Positions 32,201-41,091 of a stretch of 41,091 nt of DNA are shown here, in pieces (position 1 is the first letter of the stretch; every line of letters starts with the position of its first letter). A program made the position numbers and the translations under genes. The DNA is from Tubiluchus corallicola (taxonomy: Eukaryota > Priapulida > Priapulimorpha > Priapulimorphida > Tubiluchidae). Under the pieces are notes generated by a model. The model saw only the letters and a program-made list of their open reading frames with translations. It was not told the origin of the DNA and searched no databases. The DNA lies in assembly GCA_030141605.1 (NCBI GenBank), contig JAQGDQ010000369.1, positions 190,001 to 231,091 of the forward strand, given 5' to 3'.

Positions 32201-35200
32201 GCATTTTGCATATTATTACTGGGTCTCTAACGATACACCGATGCACAGATGTACTACTAAAATGACCCTGTATCGTGATAATCTGAATCATTTATATTTA
32301 GCGCAAGCTTGACTGTCCTCTGATAAAAACTGTGTGAAATAATTCAAGCTACAGCTGTAGAATGTACTGTAGATATGTAACAATCAGTGCAGTGAGTGCA
32401 GCATTAGCAGACTTGACACATGCAGACCTCCTGCTAGCAGCTAAAGCAAAACGGTTGACAGCGCGATGTGTTTATAATGATGTATTGTAGGCTAATTATA
32501 TTTTTGCTTATATGTTTCTCAAAAGGCTTGCAGCAAATGTGAACTAACAAACGCATCAGCATATTTTACATCAAAAGTATTGAAATGTTTTGCATTTCTG
32601 GTGGCTTAACATACAAACAATGCAAGAGTATAAACAGAAATCAAACTGTCTGCTGGATTATTTAGCACTTAATAACCTTAAAATTGTTTGATAAATGTAA
32701 TACAAGACCATATATAAAATACCAACAGCTTAATCTAGTTTTTCATTAACTATTTCACTGCCTCTATGACGAGACTCTACCGTCATGCTTAATATGCAAA
32801 TTAGCTGACGCCTATGCCAGTAGCAATAATACTTTCACACGTCACATGCAATTGAGGAATCTAGCTTTGAAAACAAAAAGCGGTGGTGTCCTCTGTTGTC
32901 TAAAAAGATGATACACAAGCTACGAAACATTCATGGCCAAACACGTGCAAAATGAGCGTGTGCCAACTGAAATACAAATTGCACGGCAGTGAAGTGGTTA
33001 AAGCCTGCAAACATTAACTCAATGTGTATCGTGATACGTAACGTATCGTGACATAGGTGTATCATTACAGCCCTACAAATTACCTTTTATACTATTAGCT
33101 TTACAGAGCTGTGATGCATCTTCTAACACTTGGGTGGGAATGTCATCTAAGCATTCACCCTACAAAAACAAATCGAACATTTATAAGGTGTCAGAGCAGT
33201 TTGTTTATCTAAGCAATGATTACATTGTGTAATTAATTAATAGATGTAAATAATTCAGCAAAACTCAGATGGAGTAAAAATCCAGTGATGTAATTCAGAA
33301 TTCTTTTCATCGAGTATCTTTTTCTGATAACACAAGCATACTGTAATTAACATACATTAAAGGACAAGAAAAAGCTTTACTGACATAAGGATAAAAGATT
33401 CGTCTTGAAATTTTGTATCATTTGTATAATGTGTTATTGCGGACAGAGCTTGCATTAGCAGTAACACTGTATAAAAATTGTAAACTTAAATTGCCACAAA
33501 TACCGTTAGGTGGGGTTGTTTTGACGGTAGGTCGCTTGAAACAAGTTTAGATAACATTGCGTAAAGTTTGAAAAAATAATCAGTGCATTCGTAGGACACT
33601 CTTCACTAATTAAGTAAAAGTTTAAATTAGTTTATATTGTCAATATGATTAATAATATGTTTTTGGAAGACTTTGTGGCACACATTGGGATATTGATGCA
33701 GTGTTGTTTTATAGGTATCCTGCTTTGATTCACTGCTTTGAGCCACCTGCCCAAAAATCGTAATCAAATACCCAAACTCTTAAAGCACAAGAAAACCTCC
33801 ACTTACATGAAGCTTAAAAATTTCGTCTTGAAATTTTATATCACTTACATACTGCCGTTTTGCATATTAGACTTGCGTCGGCAATAATGCTGTATAAAAC
33901 ATGTAAATTTAATCTTCCGCGATGACCGTTAGACGCTGCCATTTTGACATTTTAATTTACAAGAATTTTCTGTTCTAGTTACACAAGTCTTTCAAACAGG
34001 TCAGCGTCATGCTAAGTCATATAACTCTGTATGGAAAGTTTATTGCAACTTGCATTGAAATCACTTTTTATTCCCCCTTAATAAAGCCGATTCTTGACAA
34101 TGCAAAACGGCAGAGAAATCGTTAATTAACTTTGTACTTACCTGTCGAAGACGAAGGTAAACGTGAGCAGAAGATTCTTTGTCAACATGAAACCAGACGT
34201 CTTCATCCCAACCATATTTAATTAAATCTTCATCTAAAATAACGAAATAATGGAAAACATGAGTATGTAGGAAAAACAGTGCTTTACCAGTAAGGTAAAA
34301 GCACACTTATTTTGCTCACAATAATAGCTACTTTCTCTAGGTAATTGCAATTTTACTTACCTATTAAAATTGAATTAATTTACCTTGTTGTAACTTAGTA
34401 ATTAGTTACAGAACACATTTAAAAAAGTTTTAAACTACATTTTTTACTCCAGCTGAATAAATACATCCTATACAATTTCATTAGAAATTCAAACAATATA
34501 AATATTTATATACATTTATGCAAAAAATAAACCCTTGTATTTTTAATGATGTGACACAAAGCAGTTAGCTTTGCTTAAACATATTAATTAAAAAGTTGTT
34601 TATTTCAATCATACAATAAAATGAAAACAACAAAATGACTTTACAAAGTACTTTTTACAATGTAGTTAGTTAGTTATTACTGATTAAATTAATGGTTAGT
34701 ACTAACTAGGCAGCAACATACGTAAGTTAACGTAACCAATAATAATCACATACACACATTTTTGGTTTTGAACCAACTGAAAAGCAGCAGATTGGCCAAA
34801 TTAATGAAAACTGTTTTTGAAAATTAAATTGTAGTACAGTCAGCCAAAAGAATGAAACTAACAAGCATCACCGCAGAAAGTAATAATCAAGTTTACTGAC
34901 TGGGTTAACCTACTTAACTTATTTAGTTAGTGTAGAAATATTGTAGAAAAAAAATACTCACTGAATTCACAAGCCATACTTACTTTCATATTTGTCCTCT
35001 CCCATAAACAGAGTAACAGGTGGGTCAACAACTACAACATAAATATTTCAGTTCAGCTCTAAATACTGAATATAAATTCATATTTTTGGCATTAGAACAA
35101 TTAAAATTTGCTAAATCTATTATCTATTGCTTAAAAGGGTTCTAAGCTTCGGCTGCAGATCATGATCACGAAAATGGTAAAAAATTACACAAGTACCAGG

Positions 35201-36120
35201 TGACACACACAATTATAATGAATAATTTCAATCTTTCAACAGTTTTCCACGATTTTTAATGAGGTGCCATTTATGCAAAACTACAAAAATGGTAAACTGA
35301 TGTAAGCATCAGCTAGTAGCACAGCTATGGCTGATTTTTCTTTTTGCCCAATAGATAGCAGCAGTAGCAAATCCAGAAATTTTTTTGCTGCTGAAACACT
35401 GTGCAGTCTCACACTGTGTGGTACACTTGTGAAAGCTCGCACACAACCAAGCACCGGATTATGAACTTTGGCGCTTCTTGGCTAATGAAATTATGGGGCC
35501 CCTCAGACGAAAAAACACTTCTCAGACGAACCATGCGTAATTGTTTTCAAACTCATCATTTAATGTAACGTGAAAAACTGTACAAACAATAGAACTGACA
35601 ATGTAATAGAAAACCAGAGAATGAAAGTAAGTGTAGGAGAAGAAAAATGAAGAAGACGAAGTAGCAGAAGTAAATTCATTTTTGGCACCTGTTGAGTGTG
35701 CCCGGATGCCATTTTGCCTGTTGTTTTTATAGCTTGTTAAAATTATTATTAGAATTTTAATGTAAATCTATGCAATATAAAGTAATGTAAGGTAATATTT
35801 GTTTCCACTTCAAACAAAATATTTGTACAAAATTCATAAAAAACTCAGTTTTACACAATACTCAATAGCACAAGATTGCTCATTCCCCATCATCTGTAAT
35901 TCTCTAATCCCTTCACATTATTATTCTCCATTATTTCATCATCTTTCTCCCCACATCTTCACACTCATTACCTTTCAGGCTTTATCTCCTTTTATCACGT
36001 ACTTTCTGCGCTCTCGTTATTCTACACTGCCCGCTCAGTTCAGATCTTACTTAGTTAGACATACAATTCAGTTTCAATAAATATAATTTGCTCACCATTG
36101 CTTGTAAAATAAAATACCAT
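29168..36120 (-). CDS. CCDC25: CCDC25, complete, seven exons, 208 aa
   Basis: Coding exons in transcript order: 36120-36096, 35031-34984, 34233-34142, 33159-33084, 31284-31181, 30122-29920, 29246-29168. They total 627 nt, 208 codons plus stop, with consistent GT-AG sites and phases; human CCDC25 is also 208 residues. Landmarks are [75 protein letters not shown], a long charged coiled coil, and the acidic end GDDSDDFM. The N-terminal part is the NFACT-R (DUF814) fold. Human CCDC25 has been reported as a membrane sensor of neutrophil extracellular trap DNA; the ancestral role is less clear and is not shown by this sequence. Confidence 0.97.
29651..29735 (-). mobile_element. tRNA-like SINE head
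   Basis: On the - strand it shows an A-box-like TTGGCCCATTGGTAC and a B-box GGTTCAAATTC with tRNA-like spacing and a CTCGAAA seven-base loop. Arms are imperfect, so it is a SINE or tRNA relic, not a working tRNA. It lies in CCDC25 intron 6 (29247-29919). Confidence 0.55.
29920..30122 (-). CDS. CCDC25: CCDC25 exon 6: coiled coil
   Basis: 203 bp, acceptor TTCTCAG, donor AG|GTAGTT. Encodes [20 protein letters not shown] and [20 protein letters not shown], then Lys/Glu/Arg-rich helix to EKEKELR. The human counterpart has NRLEKTKVERFPDLAAEKE. The arginine codon AG|G is split with exon 7. Confidence 0.97.
30579..30818 (-). repeat. 21-bp minisatellite in CCDC25 intron 5, 11 to 12 units
   Basis: On the + strand the unit is GTAAGCGCATCATGGCTTTTC, with starts every 21 bp from 30579 to 30810. 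Variants are CACATC, CACCTT and CATAAG. The length is a multiple of three and no unit contains a stop in several frames, giving spurious ORFs on both strands. The GTAAG lies on the strand opposite to CCDC25 and cannot be its donor. Confidence 0.95.
31181..31284 (-). CDS. CCDC25: CCDC25 exon 5
   Basis: 104 bp, acceptor ACTGCAG, donor GAG|GTAAGC. Encodes [20 protein letters not shown] and [14 protein letters not shown], aligned with human VVYTPWSNLKKT and VGQIGFHRQKD. Confidence 0.96.
31367..31908 (-). mobile_element. RTE-type LINE 3' fragment with 20-bp target duplication
   Basis: TATGTATGCTAATGTTCACT occurs perfectly at 31367-31386 and 31889-31908, bounding a 502-bp insert. On the - strand the insert includes decayed coding for the C-terminal part of an RTE-like protein ([20 protein letters not shown], then EMRMLR and NGDPE near the end) and finishes GACCCCGAATAGGGAAAACC with a GAA repeat tail, as RTE elements do. 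Its 5' part holds GGGTCAGGAAGGGCATCCAT and a 20-base G run (C at 31858-31877 on +). 5' truncated. In CCDC25 intron 4. Confidence 0.82.
32219..33074. mobile_element. hAT-like element with a nested MITE
   Basis: Left TCTCTAACGATACACCGATG and right CATAGGTGTATCATTACAGC (then CCT) are imperfect inverted repeats of the common AGGGCTGTAACGATACACCG type found in hAT-like elements. GTATCGTGATA motifs lie near both ends. It is interrupted by the piggyBac-like MITE at 32746. No clear target duplication. The right end abuts CCDC25 exon 4's donor. Confidence 0.55.
32746..33001. mobile_element. piggyBac-like MITE with TTAA ends, 256 bp
   Basis: Left TTAACTATTTCACTGCC and right GGCAGTGAAGTGGTTAA are inverted repeats that include TTAA. 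The interior is shared in part with 8130-8262. Non-coding. Confidence 0.82.
33084..33159 (-). CDS. CCDC25: CCDC25 exon 4
   Basis: 76 bp, acceptor TTTTTGTAG, donor AAAG|GTAATT. Encodes [20 protein letters not shown] and ANSIK (human [20 protein letters not shown]). Only 10 bp of intron separate its 3' end from the terminal repeat of a hAT-like element. Confidence 0.95.
33365..33990 (-). mobile_element. Two inverted family X relics in CCDC25 intron 3
   Basis: Both pieces (33365-33660 and 33805-33990) read TTCGTCTTGAAATTTTRTATCA, then a GTATAAAA..TGTAAA block and GACCGTTAGACGCTGCCATT (second copy). On the - strand these match the family X blocks of 5450-5790 (TAACGGTC, TTTACATGTTTTATA). No coding sequence. 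Confidence 0.6.
34142..34233 (-). CDS. CCDC25: CCDC25 exon 3
   Basis: 92 bp, acceptor ATTTTAG, donor CAG|GTAAGT. Encodes [20 protein letters not shown] then [10 protein letters not shown], nearly identical to human [20 protein letters not shown]. This is the core of the NFACT-R fold, with the signature DVWFHVD and SAHVYLR. Confidence 0.97.
34234..36095 (-). other. CCDC25 introns 1 and 2
   Basis: Apart from exon 2 (34984-35031), this is AT-rich DNA with no repeat array or element I can classify. The ORF at 35799-36080 has no recognisable motif. Confidence 0.6.
34984..35031 (-). CDS. CCDC25: CCDC25 exon 2
   Basis: 48 bp, acceptor ATGTTGTAG, donor GAAA|GTAAGT. Encodes [15 protein letters not shown]; human has YTIYMGKDKYE. 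The final A completes the asparagine of KYENEDL with exon 3. Confidence 0.94.
36096..36120 (-). CDS. CCDC25: CCDC25 exon 1
   Basis: ATG followed by VFYFTSN and one base, donor G|GTGAGC. The tiny exon encodes the conserved first eight residues (human MVFYFTSS). The trailing G completes valine with exon 2. It is too short for ORF finders and was placed by homology and splice phase. Confidence 0.93.
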
Positions 36121-36877
36121 GTTCTATTATCTGAATTATGGAAACTGTAATAGAATGATTACTAAAAACAGCATAAAAAGTTAACTTATTCTTGATGCCA
36201 AACAAGAGCAAACAATACCCCAGTAACTCCACGTTACTGGTTAGGCAATGCGCACTACTTTTAAGCAATCTCTAATCACTTCCACAACAGCATTTATGAT
36301 CGCTTTCTATTTAGGTAGGCTCTTTGCCCAACAGCCACGAGCATGGCATCAAAGACTCGGGTGTTCGAGTACATGATTTATGTAAATTAATGAAAATACT
36401 AACTTAATATGGCGACGCTTGGTGGCTCGTGAACAATCATTATCAGAGCCCTTTGCGGATTGCAACAAATTTGCCAACCGAATAACTAAACAAGATTTTG
36501 CTACACAATGGGAGATAAAAAGAGATTTGGCAGTGAACATTTTTGAGTTTTCAACCACGTATTCTGGTTTTAGGAATAAATTCTGTTAAATTTAGCGCTG
36601 CTGCAGTTCATGGCGCACGTAAATTTGATAGTCTCTCGTACGTTTTTGTACAAAAGTAGATTTTATATTCTGACAAAATAATTTTGGACTACGTATGCAG
36701 TTGACACTTATAGTGTTAGATCGTCTGTGCACTGGCAAGCTGTTCATTTTACCGGCAGTCTGTATAATTTTGACAAATTGATGATATTGCGGAGGCTTCG
36801 TTCAAGTTTTCCCGCCATTTGGAGCTTCACAAAGGAATTCGGTTACCGGTAAACACAGACATACACGAGTGTACAGA
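36121..36877 (-). promoter_or_regulatory. Region between CCDC25 start and LINE ORF1; CCDC25 promoter expected here
   Basis: CCDC25's 5' UTR and promoter should lie in the first few hundred bases. No TATA box at a convincing distance was seen. ATGGCGACGC near 36408 and CCGCCATTTGG near 36812 resemble YY1 sites. The second is probably in the LINE 5' UTR, whose left border I cannot fix. Confidence 0.4.
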
Positions 36878-37744
36878 ATGACTTCGACAAGCGATCACAA
36901 CATTACCCTGGATGAGTTTCGACTGTTAAACCCAAAACAAAGAGAAAAAGTCAATAAAAGTGAATTACTGAGGCTACTATCAGAATCAGAAATGACACCG
37001 CAAGGTCTCGAGGACAGCAGTAAAGGCACTGATCTAGAAAGTCAAGCAGCTATGGAAGCAAGGATTATTCAACAGGTTAGATTATTAATTTTTCCATTAT
37101 CCAAGGAAATCTCTGAACTAAAGCAGCTCACAGATCAAGTTAAATCTAGCCAGGACTTTATAAGCAGCAAATTTGACCAATTTAAAATGGAGACAGATGC
37201 TTTAAAAAAGACCACCAATGATCTTACTAAAAAATTAAACGAGCTAGAGAGAAAGCAGGATGATTTAGACCAGTATGGGCGACGGGACACCCTCATTATC
37301 TCCGGTATACCCCAAGCTAGTGATTATGAGAATACTGACGAAATTGTTTGTCAAGTAGGTCAAGCCCTCAAGGTGAACATCTGTAAAGAGGACATCTCGA
37401 TCTCCCATCGATTGCCACGAAAAGAAAGTGCTACAAGACCACCACAGATTATTGTGAAATTTATAAAACGGAAAGTAAGAGACTGTTTGTGGCAAAACAA
37501 ACCCAAGAGAAATGGATCTCTTAAGGCTAGTGATTTAGGGTATGTTTCACATAATCTTGTGTACATTAGTGAAAGTTTAACTAATCGTAGACGTGTATTA
37601 CTTAACAAATGTCTCGAACTAAAAAGAAACAAAGTAATCTTGTATGTTTGGACTAAAAATGGCCAGATTTTCATCAGGAAAACTGAATCATCTGAACCCT
37701 TCCCTGTAAACAATTTTGATGATGTAGATAAATTAAAACACTAA
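36878..37744 (+). CDS. LINE ORF1 protein, 288 aa
   Basis: Starts at the ATG of MTSTSDHNITLDEF. An upstream in-frame GTG at 36869 is not a plausible eukaryotic start. Residues of about 60-130 form a charged coiled coil (KQLTDQVKSSQDF, LTKKLNELERKQDDL). It is followed by LDQYGRRDTLIISGIPQ, typical of the RNA-binding part of L1-like ORF1 proteins, and a basic region. The family protein trimerises and coats LINE RNA as a chaperone. The frame is intact, so decay is recent or limited to ORF2. Confidence 0.85.
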   Translation: MTSTSDHNITLDEFRLLNPKQREKVNKSELLRLLSESEMTPQGLEDSSKGTDLESQAAMEARIIQQVRLLIFPLSKEISELKQLTDQVKSSQDFISSKFDQFKMETDALKKTTNDLTKKLNELERKQDDLDQYGRRDTLIISGIPQASDYENTDEIVCQVGQALKVNICKEDISISHRLPRKESATRPPQIIVKFIKRKVRDCLWQNKPKRNGSLKASDLGYVSHNLVYISESLTNRRRVLLNKCLELKRNKVILYVWTKNGQIFIRKTESSEPFPVNNFDDVDKLKH

Positions 37745-37781
37745 TCACTTCTTCACTCGTTTCAATCAATATCGTATTGTA

Positions 37782-39389
37782 ATGGTTAGCTTTAATTGTA
37801 CTAAGTGTAATAAAACTTGCAAAGCAAATCAAAACTCAATTCAATGTGATGTGTGTTCCCTCTGGACACATCTAAAGTGTACAATGTTGTCTCATCATGA
37901 TTTTGTAAATTTAGCAAGTTCTAATGACAGTTACTTCTGCCAGCAATGCATTAATGATGTGCTTCCTTTGCAGTTCATTGATGATGATGAATTTATGGAA
38001 ATGACTAATCACTATCAATTTTCTAATTTTGTAAAAGATTTATCTTGCTTTTCATCAATTTATGACTCTTCTTCGCTAGTCCACTGTAATAGAGATGATA
38101 CAGACATCGACAATTATAGATTTCAGTATGACAGCAAATACATTAATCTTGCAAATCTGAGTAGTGATAAATCCACAGATAAAGCAAACAATGACACATT
38201 TATAATACACTTTAACACATCAAGTTTGAGGAAATACTATTCAGACATGACTGATACATTAACACAATTTCAAAAAATGCCTGAGTTAATAGCGATCTCG
38301 GAAACCAGAATTCACGAATCTGACACTTTTTTATGTAACATTCCAGGATATTCTTTCTTACATTATGATTCCAATACAGCTGCTGGTGGCGTAGGTGTGT
38401 ATGTAAAATCTAACCTCAATTTTAAAATTAAACCTGAATACAAAATAAGAACTTGTAAAAATGTTATTGTTAATGGGATTAGTACAACTAGTAGACTAGC
38501 ACTTGAGGACCTGTGGCTTGAAATTGCTTCCACCGATAACAAAAAAGCTTTTATATTTGGAATAATATATAGGCATCCAAACACCCCAGTCGAACATTTT
38601 CATGACGAATTAGAATCAGTTCTTTGCACTATCAATTCCACAGGCAAACCAGCTTATATATGTGGAGACATTAATATAGACTTATATCAACATGATAACA
38701 AACCATTTATTAATAAGTATCTCAACATGCTCTTCTCAAATCAATTTACACCAATTATCACGCGACCAACTAGAATTACTCCAACGTCACACACCCTAAT
38801 TGATCATATTTATACTAATAATCTTTCTGCACCCATCACATCTGGCATCATTACTAACCCCATTGCGGACCACTTGCCAATATTTGCCATTATAAGAAAT
38901 ACTAATCTCCTGCACAACAACATTAAAAAAACAGTCAGATGTACGAGATCATTCAATCAAGGTAACTTTTTAAGCGAGCTTCAAGTTAATATAAGTAACC
39001 TAACACTGAATGATGGCGAAGCAGACATACACTCTTACTGCTCACAATTCATGGACTCGTTTAAAACATTACTTGACAAACATGCCCCACTCAAAACGTT
39101 ATCAAGGAAAAACTCAAAAACTATAGCTAAACCATGGATCACTCCCGGCATTCTCAATTCTATTAAAACAAGAAGCCGTATGTATACAACACACAAGTTA
39201 TCCAACTCACTGTATAAGCAAAATTTATATAAAACATATTCTAACAAACTTAATCACATCAAACATGCATCCAAAAAGAAGTATTACTCCCAGATCTTGC
39301 TTGCAAACAAAAATAACATGAAACAAACTTGGAGCACTATCAATGAACAAGTGAAAAATGAAAAAGACAGCAAGTATAATGCCAACTAA
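37782..39389 (+). pseudogene. LINE ORF2, N-terminal part: PHD finger and APE endonuclease
   Basis: 535 codons ending in a premature TAA at 39387. Residues 6-56 are a C4HC3 PHD finger (C6, C9, C22, C25, H30, C33, C53, C56, with Trp28 before the His). From about residue 135 an exonuclease-endonuclease-phosphatase fold shows HFNTSSLRK, Glu174 in ISETR, YRHPN, GDIN (Asp296, Asn298), SHTLIDHIY and Asp363-His364 near its end. These are the catalytic residues of target-nicking APE-type LINE endonucleases, and they look intact. The RT follows in another frame. Confidence 0.9.
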
Positions 39390-41091
39390 AGTTCGTTACC
39401 AAGGCACAACCTCATGCGACCCGCACCATAAAGCTAATGCTTTTAACAGTTTTTTTGCAAACATTGGTATATCACTGGCATCACGCATAACACAACCCCA
39501 AAACTGTAAGTATACAGACTATTTAATGCATCCCCAAGAAAATTCTTTCTATATCACACCAGTTAGCGAAATCGAGATTTCCCAAGCTATTGATAGACTA
39601 GATCCCAATAAAGCAAAAGGCCCTTATGACATTCCAATTACATATTTCAAAATGTCAAAAAACATAATCTTAGCTCCGCTTACAAATCTGTTTAATGCGT
39701 CAATTCTGACTGGGACATTCCCCGACACTTTAAAACTGGCAAAAGTAATCGCCATATATAAAAAAGATGATCCAAACGAGCTGAACAACTACCGACCTAT
39801 CTCACTCATATCACCCATTGCCAAAATTTTTGAGTCAATTTTATATAAACGCCTGATGACATATTTAATCAAAAATGATACAATATCGTGTTTTCAATTC
39901 GGTTTCCGCAAAAATCATTCCACAATATTAGCAACTGCTGAAATCATAGACAATCTTCTGACAAACCTAGACAATAAATTACTTACCTGCGGCATCTTTC
40001 TTGATTTAACAAAAGCTTTTGACACCGTTCAACACGACATTCTACTCAACAAAATGGACTATTATGGTATCCGTGGAATCACGCAAAAACTATTCCAGTC
40101 ATATCTTACGAACAGACACCAATTTACGGTAGTTGACAATTTTGCCTCTGACCTATGCTCAATACAATGTGGTGTACCTCAAGGATCCACCTTGGGTCCA
40201 CTTCTTTTCCTGATATATATAAATGACCTCCCTCTTTGTACTAACATGCAAACACGACTTTTTGCTGATGAAACTAACCTCTTCTTAGCAGACAACGATA
40301 CGCAAAATCTTGAGCTTAAAAGTAATGAAGAACTGATCAAAATTAACACATGGATGCGTACAAATAAGTTAACAGTAAACTATAATAAAACAAAATTTAT
40401 GATCATAAGAAATAAATTTGAAAACAATGAAAACTCCATTATAACAGTATCCATGCAAGACTGTTTATTAGAACAAGTATCAGACATAAAATATCTGGGC
40501 GTCTACATAGATGACACCCTTAATTGGTCAACACACATAAAAAATATTACCTACAAAGTAAGCAAAGTTACAGGTATATTTTTTAAATTGGGGCATTACT
40601 TGAGCACGGATATACTAAAAATGATTTACTTTGCCATTGTGTACCCACACATTAACTATTGTATCTTATCGTGGGGCACAGCAAAAAAATCTGTTTTGAA
40701 ACCACTTACAGCAGCACATAACAAAATTATCAAAACAATGACTTTTGCTGGGTTCCGAGATCATGCTACCCCCTCCTATTATGCTTTGCAATTATTAAAA
40801 ATTAATGAAATTTATAAGCTTGAGTTAGCGAAATTCATGTTCAACTATAAAAAGGGCATTCTACCTAAATTATACGGCAATTATTTCAAAAAGATTAGTG
40901 ACGTTCACCAGTATTCTACGAGAGCAGCTACCAAACAAAACTATTTTCAGGAAAGATTTAACACAACAAAAGGTTTACAAACTTTAAAACATAATGGTAC
41001 AGTTCTATGGAATACTCTTTCAGATGATCTTAAGCAATCAACTAGTATCTATCACTTAAGTAAATTATACAAATGTCAACTCTTGCAAACT
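39379..41091 (+). pseudogene. LINE ORF2, reverse transcriptase part, shifted frame, runs off the window
   Basis: The frame beginning near 39379 stays open for 571 codons to the window edge. RT motifs in order are NNYRPISLIS, FGFRKNHST (about 39899), FLDLTKAFD with Asp at 40003-40005, GVPQGS at 40171 and FADE at 40261-40272. The family has FADD, so the second Asp has become Glu (codon 40270-40272). Relative to the endonuclease the frame moves by one base near 39379-39390. Thumb and C-terminal parts follow; the 3' UTR is outside the window. Confidence 0.9.

Larger units (their letters stand above)
36878..41091 (+). mobile_element. CR1-group non-LTR retrotransposon, 3' end beyond window
   Basis: Two-ORF LINE: ORF1 36878-37744, then 37 bp, then ORF2 from 37782 with PHD finger, APE endonuclease and reverse transcriptase. 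RT phrases such as FGFRKNHST, KAFDTVQHDILL and CGVPQGSTLGPLLFLIYIND place it near the CR1/L2/Rex group. It is inserted about 0.76 kb upstream of CCDC25 in the opposite direction. A frame break in ORF2 and an altered RT catalytic motif indicate an inactive copy. Confidence 0.93.

Noticed and set aside
36869-36877. GTG start for LINE ORF1
   Set aside because: A GTG start is not expected in a eukaryotic element, and ATG at 36878 in the same frame suits the family.
39379-39390. Programmed frameshift in LINE ORF2
   Set aside because: No slippery heptamer or obvious stimulatory structure at the break, and the RT motif is also altered, so mutation is simpler. Other copies would settle it.

Overview
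The window is nuclear DNA of an invertebrate metazoan. It is AT-rich, the genes have many short exons separated by GT-AG introns of about 0.35 to 3.5 kb, and the introns are filled with minisatellites and transposon remnants. I cannot name the species from sequence alone.

Two conserved protein-coding genes face each other tail to tail. On the + strand (3348-23207) lie the last 15 coding exons of a single focal adhesion kinase (FAK/PTK2) gene. They cover the FERM-kinase linker with the autophosphorylation tyrosine, the whole tyrosine kinase domain, the proline-rich and coiled region, and the complete FAT domain to the stop codon. All intron phases agree and the exons encode about 695 residues. 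The FERM exons must lie upstream of the window. On the - strand (36120 down to 29168) lies a complete seven-exon CCDC25 gene encoding 208 residues, the same length as human CCDC25. About 5.5 kb of transposon-bearing intergenic DNA separates the two 3' ends.

Upstream of CCDC25 and divergent from it is a CR1-group non-LTR retrotransposon (about 36.8 kb to the window edge). It has an ORF1 and an ORF2 that starts with a PHD finger followed by an APE endonuclease. A frame break separates these from the reverse transcriptase, whose catalytic FADD motif reads FADE, so this copy looks dead.

The most unusual feature is in FAK. Three tandem-repeat arrays sit exactly on exon-intron borders and multiply the splice signals. 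(1) At 3524-4150, 19 perfect-length 33-bp units lie in front of the exon encoding the Tyr397-like SDYAEI site. They give 20 candidate 3' splice sites in the same phase, 19 with AG intact, and an uninterrupted reading frame through the array. (2) At 8687-9271, thirteen 45-bp units begin 11 bp after the donor of the exon that ends in the HRD arginine, and each carries a donor-like AG|GT. (3) At 22343-23060, copies of about 106 bp repeat the terminal intron end plus the first ~50 coding bases of the last exon. This gives seven candidate acceptors, six of which would truncate the fourth FAT helix. Splicing into any of them would recreate a donor almost identical to the upstream one, which is the arrangement needed for recursive splicing.

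Other repeats are intronic minisatellites (93, 31, 49, 40, 68 and 21 bp units), TIR elements of hAT, pogo/Tigger-like, piggyBac-like and unassigned families, tRNA-derived SINE remnants, a 5S rRNA-like remnant, an LTR-like segment with heat-shock-element motifs, and an RTE-type LINE fragment with a perfect 20-bp target duplication.
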